From Candidatus Methanoperedens sp. (GTDB lineage: Archaea; Halobacteriota; Methanosarcinia; Methanosarcinales; Methanoperedenaceae): 63,360 bases of DNA. Both the position numbers and the translations under genes were made by a program. The DNA is taken from assembly GCA_021409285.1 (NCBI GenBank), contig JAGFND010000001.1, forward strand, positions 1-63,360, read 5' to 3'. Below the pieces are notes generated by a model. That model made no database searches and had not been told where the DNA came from. It saw only the letters and a program-made list of their open reading frames with translations. The number at the start of each line of letters is the position of its first letter. Within the stretch, counting starts at the first letter, position 1. Positions 53,791 to 63,306 of the stretch are shown piece after piece.

Positions 53791-54930
53791 TCAAACTAGC
53801 CCGATATTTGTTTTCCTTACCACTTCGTCATAATTCTTGTAACCAAGGATCTTCTCTATCTGATCAGAATGCTTTCCTTTGATCTTGATCAATTCCTCTG
53901 AAGTATAATCAGTGAGGCCTTTTGCAAAAACCATATAATCGCTTTCTATCTCGATAATATCTCCCCTGCCAAATGTTCCTGAGACTTCGATGATACCGGA
54001 TGGAAGAAGCCCCCGTTTCATCATAATCGCCCGTTCGGCGCCTTTATCCACGGTCAGTTTTCCTGATACTTTTGAAAGAATGATCCACCGCGTCCTGTTC
54101 TTAAACTTTCCATTCCTGGCAAGGAAAATAGTGCCGATATTCTTGCCACGTGCGATCTCAAGAATAACATTATCAATCGCGCTGTTTGCGATCACCATAT
54201 GGCATCCTGCCATTGAGGTAATTTTACCAGCTTCGATCTTGGTTCTCATCCCACCTGTCCCTTTTGTGCTTGTCGGGCTTCCACCGTAGCTCTCAATTTC
54301 CTGTGTGATCTTTTCAATAGTGCCAATGAGCCTGGCATCTTCGTTTTTCCTGGGGTTCTTGTCATAGAGTCCATTGATATCAGATAAAAGTATAAGGAGA
54401 TCAGCATCGACTTTGCTTGCGACCATTGCAGAAAGCCTGTCGTTATCACCAAAAGTCGCCTCTATCTCATGGACGCAAATCGGATCATTTTCATTTATTA
54501 TGGGGATCACACCTGCCTCAAGCAGCGCAGAGATGCTATTCCGTAGATTAAGATATGTCATCCTGTTTGAGAATGCTTCATAGGTCAGTAATATCTGCGC
54601 CACCTTCAGGTCATATTTATTGAACGCGGTCATCCATTCCTGCATAAGAATATTCTGGCCAACGGCTGCTGCTGCCTGCCGCAGCGGTATCTCACGCGGC
54701 CGCTCTTTCATCCCCAATACCTCACATCCGATCCCGATCGCTCCAGAGCTTACGATTATGAAGGTCTTTCCTTGCTCTTTGAGATGTGCCACCTGGGCGG
54801 CTATTTCCTCTGTCAGATCCCTGTTAAAGCTTCCATCTTCTTTTGTGAGGGATGATGTGCCGATTTTCACAACGATCTTTTTGACATCCCTGAAAAGCTC
54901 TTTCCGGTCAATATTTCTTGCAGGATCCAT
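53791..54930 (-). CDS. proB: Glutamate 5-kinase
   Basis: A 379-aa enzyme for the first step of proline synthesis. Amino acid kinase domain (VVKIGTSSLTKEDGSF, IVSSGAIGIG, INENDPIC, GTGGMRTKIEAGKI) followed by a PUA domain (about 285-379). It shares one base with proA, so proA and proB are translated together. Confidence 0.95.
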   Translation of the reverse strand: MDPARNIDRKELFRDVKKIVVKIGTSSLTKEDGSFNRDLTEEIAAQVAHLKEQGKTFIIVSSGAIGIGCEVLGMKERPREIPLRQAAAAVGQNILMQEWMTAFNKYDLKVAQILLTYEAFSNRMTYLNLRNSISALLEAGVIPIINENDPICVHEIEATFGDNDRLSAMVASKVDADLLILLSDINGLYDKNPRKNEDARLIGTIEKITQEIESYGGSPTSTKGTGGMRTKIEAGKITSMAGCHMVIANSAIDNVILEIARGKNIGTIFLARNGKFKNRTRWIILSKVSGKLTVDKGAERAIMMKRGLLPSGIIEVSGTFGRGDIIEIESDYMVFAKGLTDYTSEELIKIKGKHSDQIEKILGYKNYDEVVRKTNIGLV

Positions 54931-56285
54931 TAAACCATCTTCATTTTATCACTGAAACTTAAGTCCAGCTTTTTGTGTGTGTATTTTCTGGCGTTCTTGC
55001 CAACATAATCCGCCACTTTATGCCCATTTCCCATAAGCACATATTTATAGATGAGCAAACCTTCCATGCCGACAGGCCCACGCGCATGGATCTTGTTCGT
55101 GCTTATGCCTACTTCGGCTCCTTTTCCATAGCGGAAACCGTCTGCGAACCTTGTCGATGCGTTCACCATGACACTCGAAGAATCCACAAGATCAATGAAT
55201 TTACCTGCTTTATCCTTATTCTCCGTAATTATAGCATCGGTATGATGTGAACCATATTTGTTTATGTGATCTATCGCATCATTTAACGTATCTGTTATCT
55301 TGATCGAGATGATAAGATCATTATATTCTGTGCTCCAGTCCTCTTCAGTAGCATGAAGTATAGCATTTAAGAATCCCATATTTTTTAGAATTTCGAATGA
55401 GCCCTCATCGCACCTCATTTCAACTCCGGCTTCATTGTATTTTTTCCCGATCCCGGTCAGGAAGTCTGCAGCTATATCCTTATGGACAAGCAGTGTTTCC
55501 ATGGCATTGCAGACGGCCGGATACTGCACCTTTGCATCATAACAGACATCCAGCGCCTTTTCCATGCAGGCTTCGCTATCCACATATACATGGCATATAC
55601 CTGATGAATGACCAAGCACAGGAATACGCGTATTGTCCTGTATGTATTTTACGAACTCGTTTGAGCCTCTGGGAATTAGAAGGTTTATATAATCATCGAG
55701 TTTGAGCATCTCGTTGACTTCTTCCCGTGTCTCCATAAGGGCAAATGCGCCATATGGCATGCCATCCGTACTTTCCATGGCATCAACAAGCACCTCAAAG
55801 ATTTTCCTGTTCGAGTGGGCGGCCTCGCTTCCTCCTTTAAAGATAGTGGCATTTCCGCTCTTCAGGCAAAGCGACATGATCTGCGGGACAACATCTGGAC
55901 GGGATTCAAAAATGACACCTATCAGGCCAATAGGACAGCTCACCTGGAATAATTCAAGCCCGCTATCAAGTTCTATTGCCGAAAGGGTCTTACCCACAGG
56001 ATCTTCGAACTTTATTACGTCTCTTATGCCGGATATCATTTCATCGATCTTTATATTATCGACCTTCAGCCTTTTTGCGAGTGACTTAGAAAGCCTCCCA
56101 GCAATAACCAACTTTTCTGCTTCTATTAAGTCTATTTTGTTTGCAGAAATGATCCCATCCCTATTTGAATCAAGAGCATCTGCCATTGATACCAGAGCAT
56201 TGTTCTTTATCGCGCCTGATATGCTTGCAAGTGGGATAGATGAGCTTTTTGCGAGTTTTACTTTTGTGAGAATATTTGTTGACAT
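54930..56285 (-). CDS. proA: Gamma-glutamyl phosphate reductase
   Basis: A 451-aa reductase that makes glutamate semialdehyde. Marks are IGVIFESRPDVVPQI, FKGGSEAAHSN and the catalytic cysteine in AKVQYPAVCNAMETLLVH. Slightly longer than bacterial ProA (about 415) at the C terminus. It is the first gene of proA-proB. Confidence 0.95.
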   Translation of the reverse strand: MSTNILTKVKLAKSSSIPLASISGAIKNNALVSMADALDSNRDGIISANKIDLIEAEKLVIAGRLSKSLAKRLKVDNIKIDEMISGIRDVIKFEDPVGKTLSAIELDSGLELFQVSCPIGLIGVIFESRPDVVPQIMSLCLKSGNATIFKGGSEAAHSNRKIFEVLVDAMESTDGMPYGAFALMETREEVNEMLKLDDYINLLIPRGSNEFVKYIQDNTRIPVLGHSSGICHVYVDSEACMEKALDVCYDAKVQYPAVCNAMETLLVHKDIAADFLTGIGKKYNEAGVEMRCDEGSFEILKNMGFLNAILHATEEDWSTEYNDLIISIKITDTLNDAIDHINKYGSHHTDAIITENKDKAGKFIDLVDSSSVMVNASTRFADGFRYGKGAEVGISTNKIHARGPVGMEGLLIYKYVLMGNGHKVADYVGKNARKYTHKKLDLSFSDKMKMV

Positions 56286-56348
56286 GATCGAAAATTACCG
56301 CCTGTATGGATTGGAGTTCATAATCTTTCATCCATTTTTACCCCAACC

Positions 56349-56380
56349 TATATAAAGCTTTAAATACCCTTTATATATGG
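56349..56380 (+). promoter_or_regulatory. Stacked TATA-like elements of the TBP gene
   Basis: Three TATA-like elements follow in a row: CTATATAAAG (56349-56357), TTTAAATA (56359-56366) and TTATATAT (56371-56378). The first sits about 25-30 bp before ATG, so the transcript is probably leaderless, and the others may serve as sites for autoregulation by TBP (inference). Confidence 0.5.
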
Positions 56381-56953
56381 ATGATTATGTCAAAATCTAC
56401 AGAACCGGTAAAGACCATAAAAATAGAAAATGTTGTAGCGTCAACGGGCATTGGAGTAAAACTTGATCTTAATGAGGTAATAAGCATTCTTGATGGAGCG
56501 GATTATAATAAAGAAAGATTCCCCGGAGTGGTATACAGAACAACGCAGCCAAAGACAGCAGCGCTTATTTTCGGAAGCGGGAAGATCGTCTGTACCGGTG
56601 CAAAAAGTATCGAAGATGTAAGCAGCGGGCTTTCAAAAGTCTTTGAGAAATTAAAGGCCATGGGTATTGATATTCCAGATAAACCTGAGATCGTGATACA
56701 GAATATAGTTGCTTCAGCAGATCTTGGAACTGTGCTGAACCTCAATGCCATTGCTATCGGCCTTGGCCTTGAGAATATAGAATATGAACCCGAACAATTC
56801 CCGGGTCTTGTGTATCGTCTGTCGGTCCCCAAAGTGGTCATGCTGTTATTTGGATCTGGAAAACTTGTAGTCACGGGAGGCAAAAAACCAGAGGATGCTG
56901 TAGCTGCAGTTGAAAAGATAGTTGAGGAACTTGATGGATTAGGGCTTATCTAG
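56381..56953 (+). CDS. tbp: TATA-box binding protein
   Basis: A 190-aa TBP of two direct repeats of about 90 residues (IKIENVVASTGIGVKLDLNE and VIQNIVASADLGTVLNLNA; FPGVVYR and FPGLVYR; FGSGKIVCTGAKS and FGSGKLVVTGGKK). Saddle residues are in place. The product has no acidic C-terminal tail as in some other archaeal TBPs. Two ATGs occur at 56381 and 56387; either could be the start. Confidence 0.96.
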   Translation: MIMSKSTEPVKTIKIENVVASTGIGVKLDLNEVISILDGADYNKERFPGVVYRTTQPKTAALIFGSGKIVCTGAKSIEDVSSGLSKVFEKLKAMGIDIPDKPEIVIQNIVASADLGTVLNLNAIAIGLGLENIEYEPEQFPGLVYRLSVPKVVMLLFGSGKLVVTGGKKPEDAVAAVEKIVEELDGLGLI

Positions 56954-56990
56954 CCCTTCATTTTGATTTTTTCCCAAAATAAAGAGATAC

Positions 56991-57848
56991 TCACATCGCC
57001 ATAAGCCGCTTGATCCTTTCCTCAGTTGGCGGATGTGTGGAGAAAAGCGACATTATCGAACTTCCACGAAGCGGATTCACGATCATCATGTGAGCTGTCG
57101 AAGGATTGATATCAGCCGGATGGCCATGAGCTGCCATGACATCAGCCGTTTGATGCAGCTTTCCAAGAGCATTCGCAAGCGCCCACGGTCTTCCGCACAT
57201 GCGGGCACCAGTCTCGTCAGCAACGAATTCGCGAGACCTTGAGATCGCAAGCTGGATGATCGTGGCTGCAAGCGGTGCAATTATAACAAGTGCAAGAAAA
57301 CCTATTATCCCGCCGCCTCCGTTATCATCGTCCCGGCCGCCAAAACCACCGAAAATGGCAGCCCACTGGGCCATTGAAGCTATCATTGTTATTACACCTG
57401 CAATGGTCGCGGCCACTGCGCTTATCAATGTATCTCTGTTTGAGACGTGTGCAAGTTCATGCGCAATAACCCCTTCAAGTTCTTCAGGAGTAAGGATTTT
57501 CATTATGCCTGAAGTGACCGCTATTGCCGCATGTTCCGGATTTCTTCCTGTGGCAAATGCATTTGCCATCGGGGAATCAACTATATAGATTCTGGGCATT
57601 GGAAGACCAACTTTATAAACAAGTCCGCGCACAAGCCTGTAAAGGGCAGGATATTCGGACTCTGAAACTTCCTTTGCATGGTACATTGCAAGGACTATCT
57701 TATCACTGAACCAGTATGAACCAAAGTTCATAATTATCGCAAAGATAAAGGCGACAGCCATGCCGCCAGGTCCCCAGAAACTTCCAATAGCTATTAACAG
57801 TCCTGTCAGAGCTGCCAATAATATGGTTGTCTTAAACATACTTTTCAT
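56991..57848 (-). CDS. htpX: Zinc protease HtpX (M48B)
   Basis: A 285-aa membrane metalloprotease. Two helices at the N terminus, HELAH in [14 protein letters not shown] as zinc site, two more helices with a Gly-rich loop ([14 protein letters not shown]), third ligand E in [12 protein letters not shown]. Quality control of membrane proteins. It lies 55 bp after an M56-like protease gene on the same strand. Confidence 0.93.
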   Translation of the reverse strand: MKSMFKTTILLAALTGLLIAIGSFWGPGGMAVAFIFAIIMNFGSYWFSDKIVLAMYHAKEVSESEYPALYRLVRGLVYKVGLPMPRIYIVDSPMANAFATGRNPEHAAIAVTSGIMKILTPEELEGVIAHELAHVSNRDTLISAVAATIAGVITMIASMAQWAAIFGGFGGRDDDNGGGGIIGFLALVIIAPLAATIIQLAISRSREFVADETGARMCGRPWALANALGKLHQTADVMAAHGHPADINPSTAHMMIVNPLRGSSIMSLFSTHPPTEERIKRLMAM

Positions 57849-57903
57849 GGATTATTATACCTCATTTGATTGAATTGAAATGTAAAATGACTATAAGTCT
57901 TAA

Positions 57904-58584
57904 TTAATTAAATATCTTATCCAATTTGCTTCGTGCTGAAAAAAGCGCATCGCTACCTGCTATCTTTGCTGCAAAATAATCCGCCAGATCTTCGATATCA
58001 GTTTCCCTTTGCGGTGAGAACGTCATCAGAGCAAGCTGTTTTAAGAACGGCATCCTCGAATTATTTCGGATATGCCACGACTCATGTGCAAGCACTGCTT
58101 TTATTTCATCATCGTTTAGCAATTCAAGAAGTCCCAGAGAAAGAAAAATGGATCTTCCTGCAGCAAAAGCCTTTGGGACTGCTGAATCATAATAATAAAC
58201 GGTCGCATTTGTTAACTTATCTACGAATTCCTGCGTCCAGCCTATCATTTCACGGGCTGGTCTGGCACCAAGTCGCTTTATCATGATGCGGTCATAGAAT
58301 CGCAGGACTCCGAAGATCAAAAATAATGATATGCCTGCATAAGCAAGGTAAAGATGGATCGTAAGCATATCGCTGCATTTCATTAGATAAAATGCTGCCG
58401 CGATCGCTGAAAGAATGGCCAGCTGCGCACCGATAAGTGTGAGGAGCTTTTGTTCAGGTCTCTTGATTATCAGCCTTGCCGCAAATAATGCAATGGCGAT
58501 GACTATCAGGAGCGCAACATAAGGCGCAAGTTCAGATAATCTCAGGCAAAATCCAAAGCAGTTTATTTCACCGATTATATTCAT
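57904..58584 (-). CDS. BlaR1/M56-like membrane protease, no sensor domain
   Basis: A 226-aa protein with three to four N-terminal membrane helices (about 18-34, 45-63, 75-95) and a zinc motif HESWH in VLAHESWHIRNN, with the third ligand likely E in DIEDLADYFAAK. It lacks the outer penicillin-binding domain of BlaR1. It overlaps the start of the BlaI-like regulator by 4 bp, so together they form a BlaI/BlaR1-like unit whose signal must enter some other way. Confidence 0.8.
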   Translation of the reverse strand: MNIIGEINCFGFCLRLSELAPYVALLIVIAIALFAARLIIKRPEQKLLTLIGAQLAILSAIAAAFYLMKCSDMLTIHLYLAYAGISLFLIFGVLRFYDRIMIKRLGARPAREMIGWTQEFVDKLTNATVYYYDSAVPKAFAAGRSIFLSLGLLELLNDDEIKAVLAHESWHIRNNSRMPFLKQLALMTFSPQRETDIEDLADYFAAKIAGSDALFSARSKLDKIFN

Positions 58585-58940
58585 TTTTTATCATTATACT
58601 TTGAAAAGTTCTCAATAGCGACCTTTCCGAATGTATCAACAAGGCTGTCAAGTATCCTTGTAGTTATCTCGTTAGCGGTTTCTTCCTCTGAAAAAGTTGG
58701 CTCATATACATAACGCACTCTGCCATTGATCGTCTCGACACCCCGATTTGTGTAGCCAGCCTTGACAAGCCTGTCAAGAGTCCCTGCAATGCTCGTGAGA
58801 GGGATATCGGTCTTGCTGGTCAACTCTGAAGTAGTCATTTTTCCTTCGTCCCACAGGGTTTTCATGATCCGGGTCTCGATGGGACTGAAGAATTTGGTGA
58901 GTCCATTATTGGAAATATTAATCTGGTCAAGCTTTACCAT
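58581..58940 (-). CDS. BlaI/MecI-like transcriptional regulator
   Basis: A 119-aa winged-helix repressor (FSPIETRIMKTLWDEGKMTTSEL, then IAGTLDRLVKAGYTNRG) with a C-terminal dimer helix. ATG at 58940 is preferred; a TTG at 58985 is possible. Repressors of this family are cut by the partner M56 protease, here the next gene. Confidence 0.85.
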   Translation of the reverse strand: MVKLDQINISNNGLTKFFSPIETRIMKTLWDEGKMTTSELTSKTDIPLTSIAGTLDRLVKAGYTNRGVETINGRVRYVYEPTFSEEETANEITTRILDSLVDTFGKVAIENFSKYNDKK

Positions 58941-59020
58941 ACCTTTACAATTGACGTAAATCCTATTAAAGTTTTCGCAATCCAAAAACTATTAATTAAC
59001 AATCTGCATGATTAATTGCC

Positions 59021-59998
59021 ATGGACCTTGAGAAAATAGCAAAAGATATCAGGGAATTTGAGGGTGTGACACGAAAGAAACCCATTGCCGACCTGATAAA
59101 CATCTTCCAGAGCGTGCGATATGAATATGGAAATTCTGTCGTAGATTTTGGTGATGATGCGGCAGTTATCGATATAGGAGGGGAGGATTATATATTATTC
59201 GCAGCCGATGGCATCTGGGGACGCCTCGTCAATGCAAGTCCCTGGTGGGCTGGCTATACGTCCGTACTTGTAAATGTAAATGACATTGCAGCAATGGGTG
59301 GAAAACCTGTTGCGATGGTGAACGTATTGTCTTCGAACAAGAAAGATTCATGCAAAGAACTCCTGAGAGGGATAAGGGACGGGATCGCGAAATTCGGTGT
59401 CCCGATGGTAGGCGGGCACATGCATCCGGATACGCCATATACTTCGCTTTCGGTGGCTATCATAGGAACTGTCAGGAAAGGAAGTGAGATCAAAAGCAGT
59501 ACAGCACAGGTTGGCGACTCCATAATTGCTGCATATGATATGGATGGAAAAGCAGGCCCGAACTCGCCTTATAGTTTTGATACAACGACCATGAAAGAAC
59601 CGGATGTGGTGCGGGCAAAATATAGAGTTATGGAAGAAATCGGGAGACTTAGGCTTGTTACTGCAGGAAAAGATATCAGCAATCCTGGTTTGATCGGGAC
59701 GCTGGGAATGCTTCTTGAGACAAGTAAGAAAGGAGCAAGAGTGGATCTGGCAAAGATCCCCGTACCATCAGGTTTTGATCTTGACCAATGGCTGAAAGTC
59801 CATCCAGCGACAGGATTCATTGTAACCTGTTCGCCAGAGAATGGATCTGAAGTCATAAGACTTTTTGAGGGGGCAGGGTATGCAGCTTCTAATATTGGAA
59901 TTATTGAAGACAATTTAAGACTTGATATATGCAGCGGGGATGAATGCATAACGGTCTTTGATTTCAGGAAGGATGTCGTGACAGGGATCACTCAATAA
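59021..59998 (+). CDS. Methanogenesis marker protein 2 (AIR-synthase-related)
   Basis: A 325-aa PurM-superfamily protein. It has DFGDDAAVIDIGGEDYILFAADG, GYTSVLVNVNDIAAMGGKP and GGHMHPDTPYTSLSVAIIG. It fits the methanogenesis marker 2 group found in nearly all archaea with methyl-CoM reductase. Function unknown; ATP-dependent step of a cofactor or of enzyme maturation is plausible. A second, different PurM-like gene lies at 17204. Confidence 0.85.
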   Translation: MDLEKIAKDIREFEGVTRKKPIADLINIFQSVRYEYGNSVVDFGDDAAVIDIGGEDYILFAADGIWGRLVNASPWWAGYTSVLVNVNDIAAMGGKPVAMVNVLSSNKKDSCKELLRGIRDGIAKFGVPMVGGHMHPDTPYTSLSVAIIGTVRKGSEIKSSTAQVGDSIIAAYDMDGKAGPNSPYSFDTTTMKEPDVVRAKYRVMEEIGRLRLVTAGKDISNPGLIGTLGMLLETSKKGARVDLAKIPVPSGFDLDQWLKVHPATGFIVTCSPENGSEVIRLFEGAGYAASNIGIIEDNLRLDICSGDECITVFDFRKDVVTGITQ

Positions 59999-60028
59999 AA
60001 TCCAAAATTCATTTTTTCTACCAAACCA

Positions 60029-60036
60029 TTAAATAT
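60029..60036 (+). promoter_or_regulatory. TATA box of tRNA-Glu
   Basis: TTAAATAT lies 26-33 bp before the first tRNA base, the usual place for an archaeal stable-RNA promoter. Confidence 0.6.
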
Positions 60037-60061
60037 AGCAGTGTATTATTAGACCTACCGA

Positions 60062-60167
60062 GCTCCGATAGTGTAGCAGGCCAATCATTCTGGCCTTTCA
60101 AGTTTCATGCGCAAAAGTACTGAAATAAAGACAGCCAGTGACTCGGGTTCAAATCCCGATCGGAGCA
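60062..60167 (+). tRNA. tRNA-Glu (TTC) with a 32-nt intron
   Basis: Acceptor stem GCTCCGA (60062-60068) pairs with TCGGAGC (60160-60166), followed by discriminator A. Anticodon stem CTGGC (60090-60094) pairs with GCCAG (60134-60138), with loop CTTTCAA and anticodon TTC at 60097-60099. T arm TCGGG-TTCAAAT-CCCGA is perfect. Between position 37 and 38 lies an intron (60101-60132), which folds into a small hairpin (GTTTCA / TGAAAT), as needed for splicing. CCA is not encoded. Confidence 0.93.
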
Positions 60168-60351
60168 TCTAAAATTTCTTTATACTCCTATCTCTTGGGT
60201 GACGTTTCTTGGGGAAATATCAGCTTTGAAGTGACTACTGGTTAAGGGATGGAATATGTATCATTTTGGAATGAGATATTTGCTGCAAGAAAAAGAAGTT
60301 TATAAGTAATAATAGATATATTATATTTAACTTGATTAAGGAGGAATTAAA

Positions 60352-60909
60352 ATGAGGCTGGATGAATTCATGCTTCTGACGCTGCTACACATAGATGAAA
60401 AAATGATAGCAGGAAGAACATTATTACAGAAAACCCTGTATTTCCTAAATGAAACGCTCCAACTTGGATTTGAATTCACTCCCCATTACTATGGTCCTTA
60501 CAGTTCCAAAATCACTGAAACGGTAGAGGGTTTGAAATCAAGTGGTATTGTTGCTGAGAAAATCGATAAATTTCCGGTATTCAATTTTTCAGTGGAGTAC
60601 GAACCTAAAAAATATACTTACAAACTTACAAAAATAGGAAAAGAAATAGCTGAGCATATTGAAAAAGAGAGACCAGAGGAAGCAATCAGGATAAAAAATG
60701 AGCTTTCTTTAATGAAACAATTCGGCGTAGCAAGAGATTATAAAAATCTCTCCATTGCCGCAAAGATGTATCATATCTTGAAGAGAGAAAACAAGCTCAT
60801 GACAACTTACGAAATAATGGAAGAAGGAAAAGTGCTGGATTGGGATATTGGAGAGAAGGAAGCTCAAAAAGCTCTTACATTCTTAAAGGGCATGAAATTA
60901 GCATCTTAA
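60352..60909 (+). CDS. YwgA-like winged-helix protein
   Basis: A 185-aa protein of YwgA-like appearance (LLQKTLYFLNETLQLGFEF, then TPHYYGPYSSKI) with a helix-rich C terminus. Relatives are found in phage-linked, toxin-antitoxin and defence loci. AGGAGG lies before ATG. First gene after tRNA-Glu, before a stretch of broken genes. Confidence 0.6.
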   Translation: MRLDEFMLLTLLHIDEKMIAGRTLLQKTLYFLNETLQLGFEFTPHYYGPYSSKITETVEGLKSSGIVAEKIDKFPVFNFSVEYEPKKYTYKLTKIGKEIAEHIEKERPEEAIRIKNELSLMKQFGVARDYKNLSIAAKMYHILKRENKLMTTYEIMEEGKVLDWDIGEKEAQKALTFLKGMKLAS

Positions 60910-60918
60910 ATCAGTGCT

Positions 60919-61008
60919 ATGAAAAAGCGCTTCATCGACTATGATATGCCTCTGGCTGAAATCCGTACTCGAAGAGGAAGTTCCCCGCAACTAAAAGAGA
61001 ACCGATAG
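60919..61008 (+). pseudogene. N-terminal fragment resembling a DUF1156 methylase
   Basis: A 29-codon frame encoding MKKRFIDYDMPLAEIRTRR and a short tail. The first 15 residues look like the start of DUF1156-type DNA methylases (K-R-x-I-x-x-D-x-P-L-x-x-I), which are normally near 900 aa. The match is short, so the call is tentative. Confidence 0.4.
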
Positions 61009-61470
61009 AGAAGCTTGGATGAAAGGTGTTTATGTTCATGCAAGATTATTGCTTGAGAACCTGCCCAAAGAGAAATATTCAAATGTGGACGAAGTGATAA
61101 AGGAATCATAATAGCATGTCTGTAAAGAATCAGATTATTGAAGCACTCATTAAAAAATGGAAAAGTATCATGAGCCCTATGAGGACTGATGGCAACGATC
61201 TATATATAGATAAGTCAATAGATGACGATTTTTAAAAGGCTATTTTTCAGCTTGATTTCCATGGATAAATTCAATAATAAAATCACTATAAACCTGATGA
61301 TCTGATGATCTTTATTCATAATGTATAGGAGTATGAATATTTCTCGAAGAATTAATATACTAATAATTAAGATAGTTAAAAGAAATTGGTTTCCTCATTA
61401 AAACATAAAGAGAATCTATATTCAAGAAAAAATGAAAAAATGGTAGCTTAATGGGGAGAAGGAAATAAGA
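61009..61470 (+). other. Degraded stretch with two short frames
   Basis: Frames of 30 (61019-61111) and 39 codons (61116-61235) encode ordered-looking peptides (VHARLLLENLPKEKY; MSVKNQIIEALIKKWKSI) but without recognised family. They may be remains of one or two larger genes. From 61236 to 61470 I see only AT-rich DNA, with the ribosome site of the next pseudogene at the end. Confidence 0.4.
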
Positions 61471-63051
61471 ATGTCTTACACTAAGAGCTCAGAATGTGAT
61501 AGATTTTGACGAAGGTTTTCTCCAAGTGATTGCTTGTGCAGGCTCTGGGAGACCGATACTATCACCCGTCGAATTGCCCGACTTCTTGCTAAAGACATAC
61601 CATCGGATAAAAATGTAGCCTTCACGTTTACTGAAAAGGCAGCGGAAGAAATGAAATTCCGCATTCGTAAGCATCTTATCGAGTTGCGTCCGGATAATCC
61701 CGAATTGGGTGATATGTATGTTGGAACGGTTCATTCCTTTTGTTTTGAATTGTTGAAGAATTACTATCCTAAATACAAAAACTACGATGTCCTGGATGAC
61801 CACACTCGTGTATTGTTTTTGAAACAGTACAAAAATTTCCATGAGATTGGATTGGATCTGCTGGGGAAAGAATCCTACAAAGCCGTGTCCAAGTTTTGTT
61901 TCAATGTGGATGTTATCAGAGAAGAGATGTTGGACCCCAACGACCTTCCAAAGGAATTAAAATACTCATACGATAAATACATCGAGATTCCGGAAAGAGA
62001 AAAATTCATGGACTTCTCAGGAATGATGTACCAGGTCCTTCGGCTATTGAATGAAGACAAGGGATTTCGTAAAAATGTCCAAGAAAAATATCAATATGTC
62101 ACAGTGGACGAGTATCAGGATATTAATCCCATCCAAGAGAAGATTATTTCATCGATGGTAGGCCCTGATTGTAATCTTTGTGTGGTTGGAGATGATGATC
62201 AATGTATTTATCAATGGCGTGGAACCAACGTTGAGAGCATTCTGACCTTTGAGAAGAGGTACAGCAAACAACGAGTGCACAAAGAAGATATCACCATCAA
62301 TTTCAGAAGCAGTGAATCAGTTGTAAACTCAGCAAAGAATGTCATCGAACGGAACAAGCGATTGGAAAAAGCCATCACAACATGGGACAAAGGACATATA
62401 AAATCTGAACCTGGAGATATCTTTAAGGTTTTTTTCCCTAAATGGGAAGAGGAGGTTAAATGGACAATCGAAAAAGTCAATGCATTGAGGGGCAGACGAT
62501 ATGTTAACAACAAAGGGGAAGAGTTCTCACTCGATTATCGCGACATGGTTGTATTCTTCCGGTCAGTTAAGACTTCCGCGGAGCCGGTAATCAAGGCATT
62601 TAAAGATGCTGGCATACCGTTCATCGTCAAAGGTGGAGGGTTGCTTTTCGATGCATCAGAAATCGAATTGGTTCTGATGGCTTTTCACTTCTTGTCAGGA
62701 CTAAAATATAGCCCTCCGCATTCATATTCGATTTCTGATTCAGTTGAGGTTACAGCAAAACTGTTGTTTGCCAAATATCAGGAGGTTTTTGGAAGCGAAG
62801 GTAATCCGGACTTCTTTGTGGAGGAGCTTGAAGACAAAAGAGAATCTGTTGGCCAGGATGATTTCATTAGCATACAGAAGTTATTTCATCTTATCGTTAA
62901 ATATATGGGTGCAACTGAACGCAGCTTCCCAGAGACAGTCCTATACAATCCTGGTAGATTCAGTCAGGTTATCTCCGACTTTGAGACAATCTATGGCGCA
63001 AATGTCAGGTTCAAGCAGATTAAATATTTCTTTGGCTATATCATCTTTTAA
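61471..63051 (+). pseudogene. UvrD/Rep-type helicase broken by frameshifts and truncated
   Basis: ATG at 61471 with GGAGAAGGAA before it starts MSYTK. The frame then shifts to LRAQNVIDFDEGFLQVIACA, then GSG, and again inside Walker A, where GGGAGACC would be GGGAAGACC in the working gene. From 61534 a long frame (505 aa) runs TFTEKAAEEM (Ia), VDEYQDINPIQEK (II), VVGDDDQCIYQWRGTN (III), INFRSSESVVNSA (IV) and stops at 63051. Motifs V and VI are missing. So the gene has two frameshifts at the start and lost its end. Confidence 0.8.
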
Positions 63052-63306
63052 AAGGATGGAAAGGTCATGGCAGTCCCATTAATTTGTCAGATGTCAGGTT
63101 GATTAGACCAGCATGAAAAAATAAATATATTTATTTTTCCGATCGTGGGACTATTATAGGAACAAGTTGAATACTGGTGGAACAGCCAAAGGGAGATCAA
63201 TTCGCTGCGAGATGCGTTTAATTCATGCAAAAACAAGTCCAGGGAGTGTAAAAAATTTTGATGAAACTTCTATGATGTAGTAGAAATATTATAGGAGTTG
63301 AGTGAC
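63052..63306 (+). other. Gene remnant and probable left end of an insertion sequence
   Basis: Positions 63159-63261 keep a frame that reads EQVEYWWNSQREINSLRDAF, then NSCKNKSRECKKF, probably the end of a lost gene. It runs into GGGAGTGTAAAAAATTTTG (63242-63260), which resembles the terminal inverted repeat of IS256-type elements. AGGAG (63293) is the ribosome site of the next gene. Confidence 0.35.

Noticed and set aside
60101-60132. tRNA-Glu insert read as a frameshifted or degenerate tRNA
   Set aside because: All stems are perfect when 32 nt after position 37 are removed, and the insert sits at the standard archaeal intron site.
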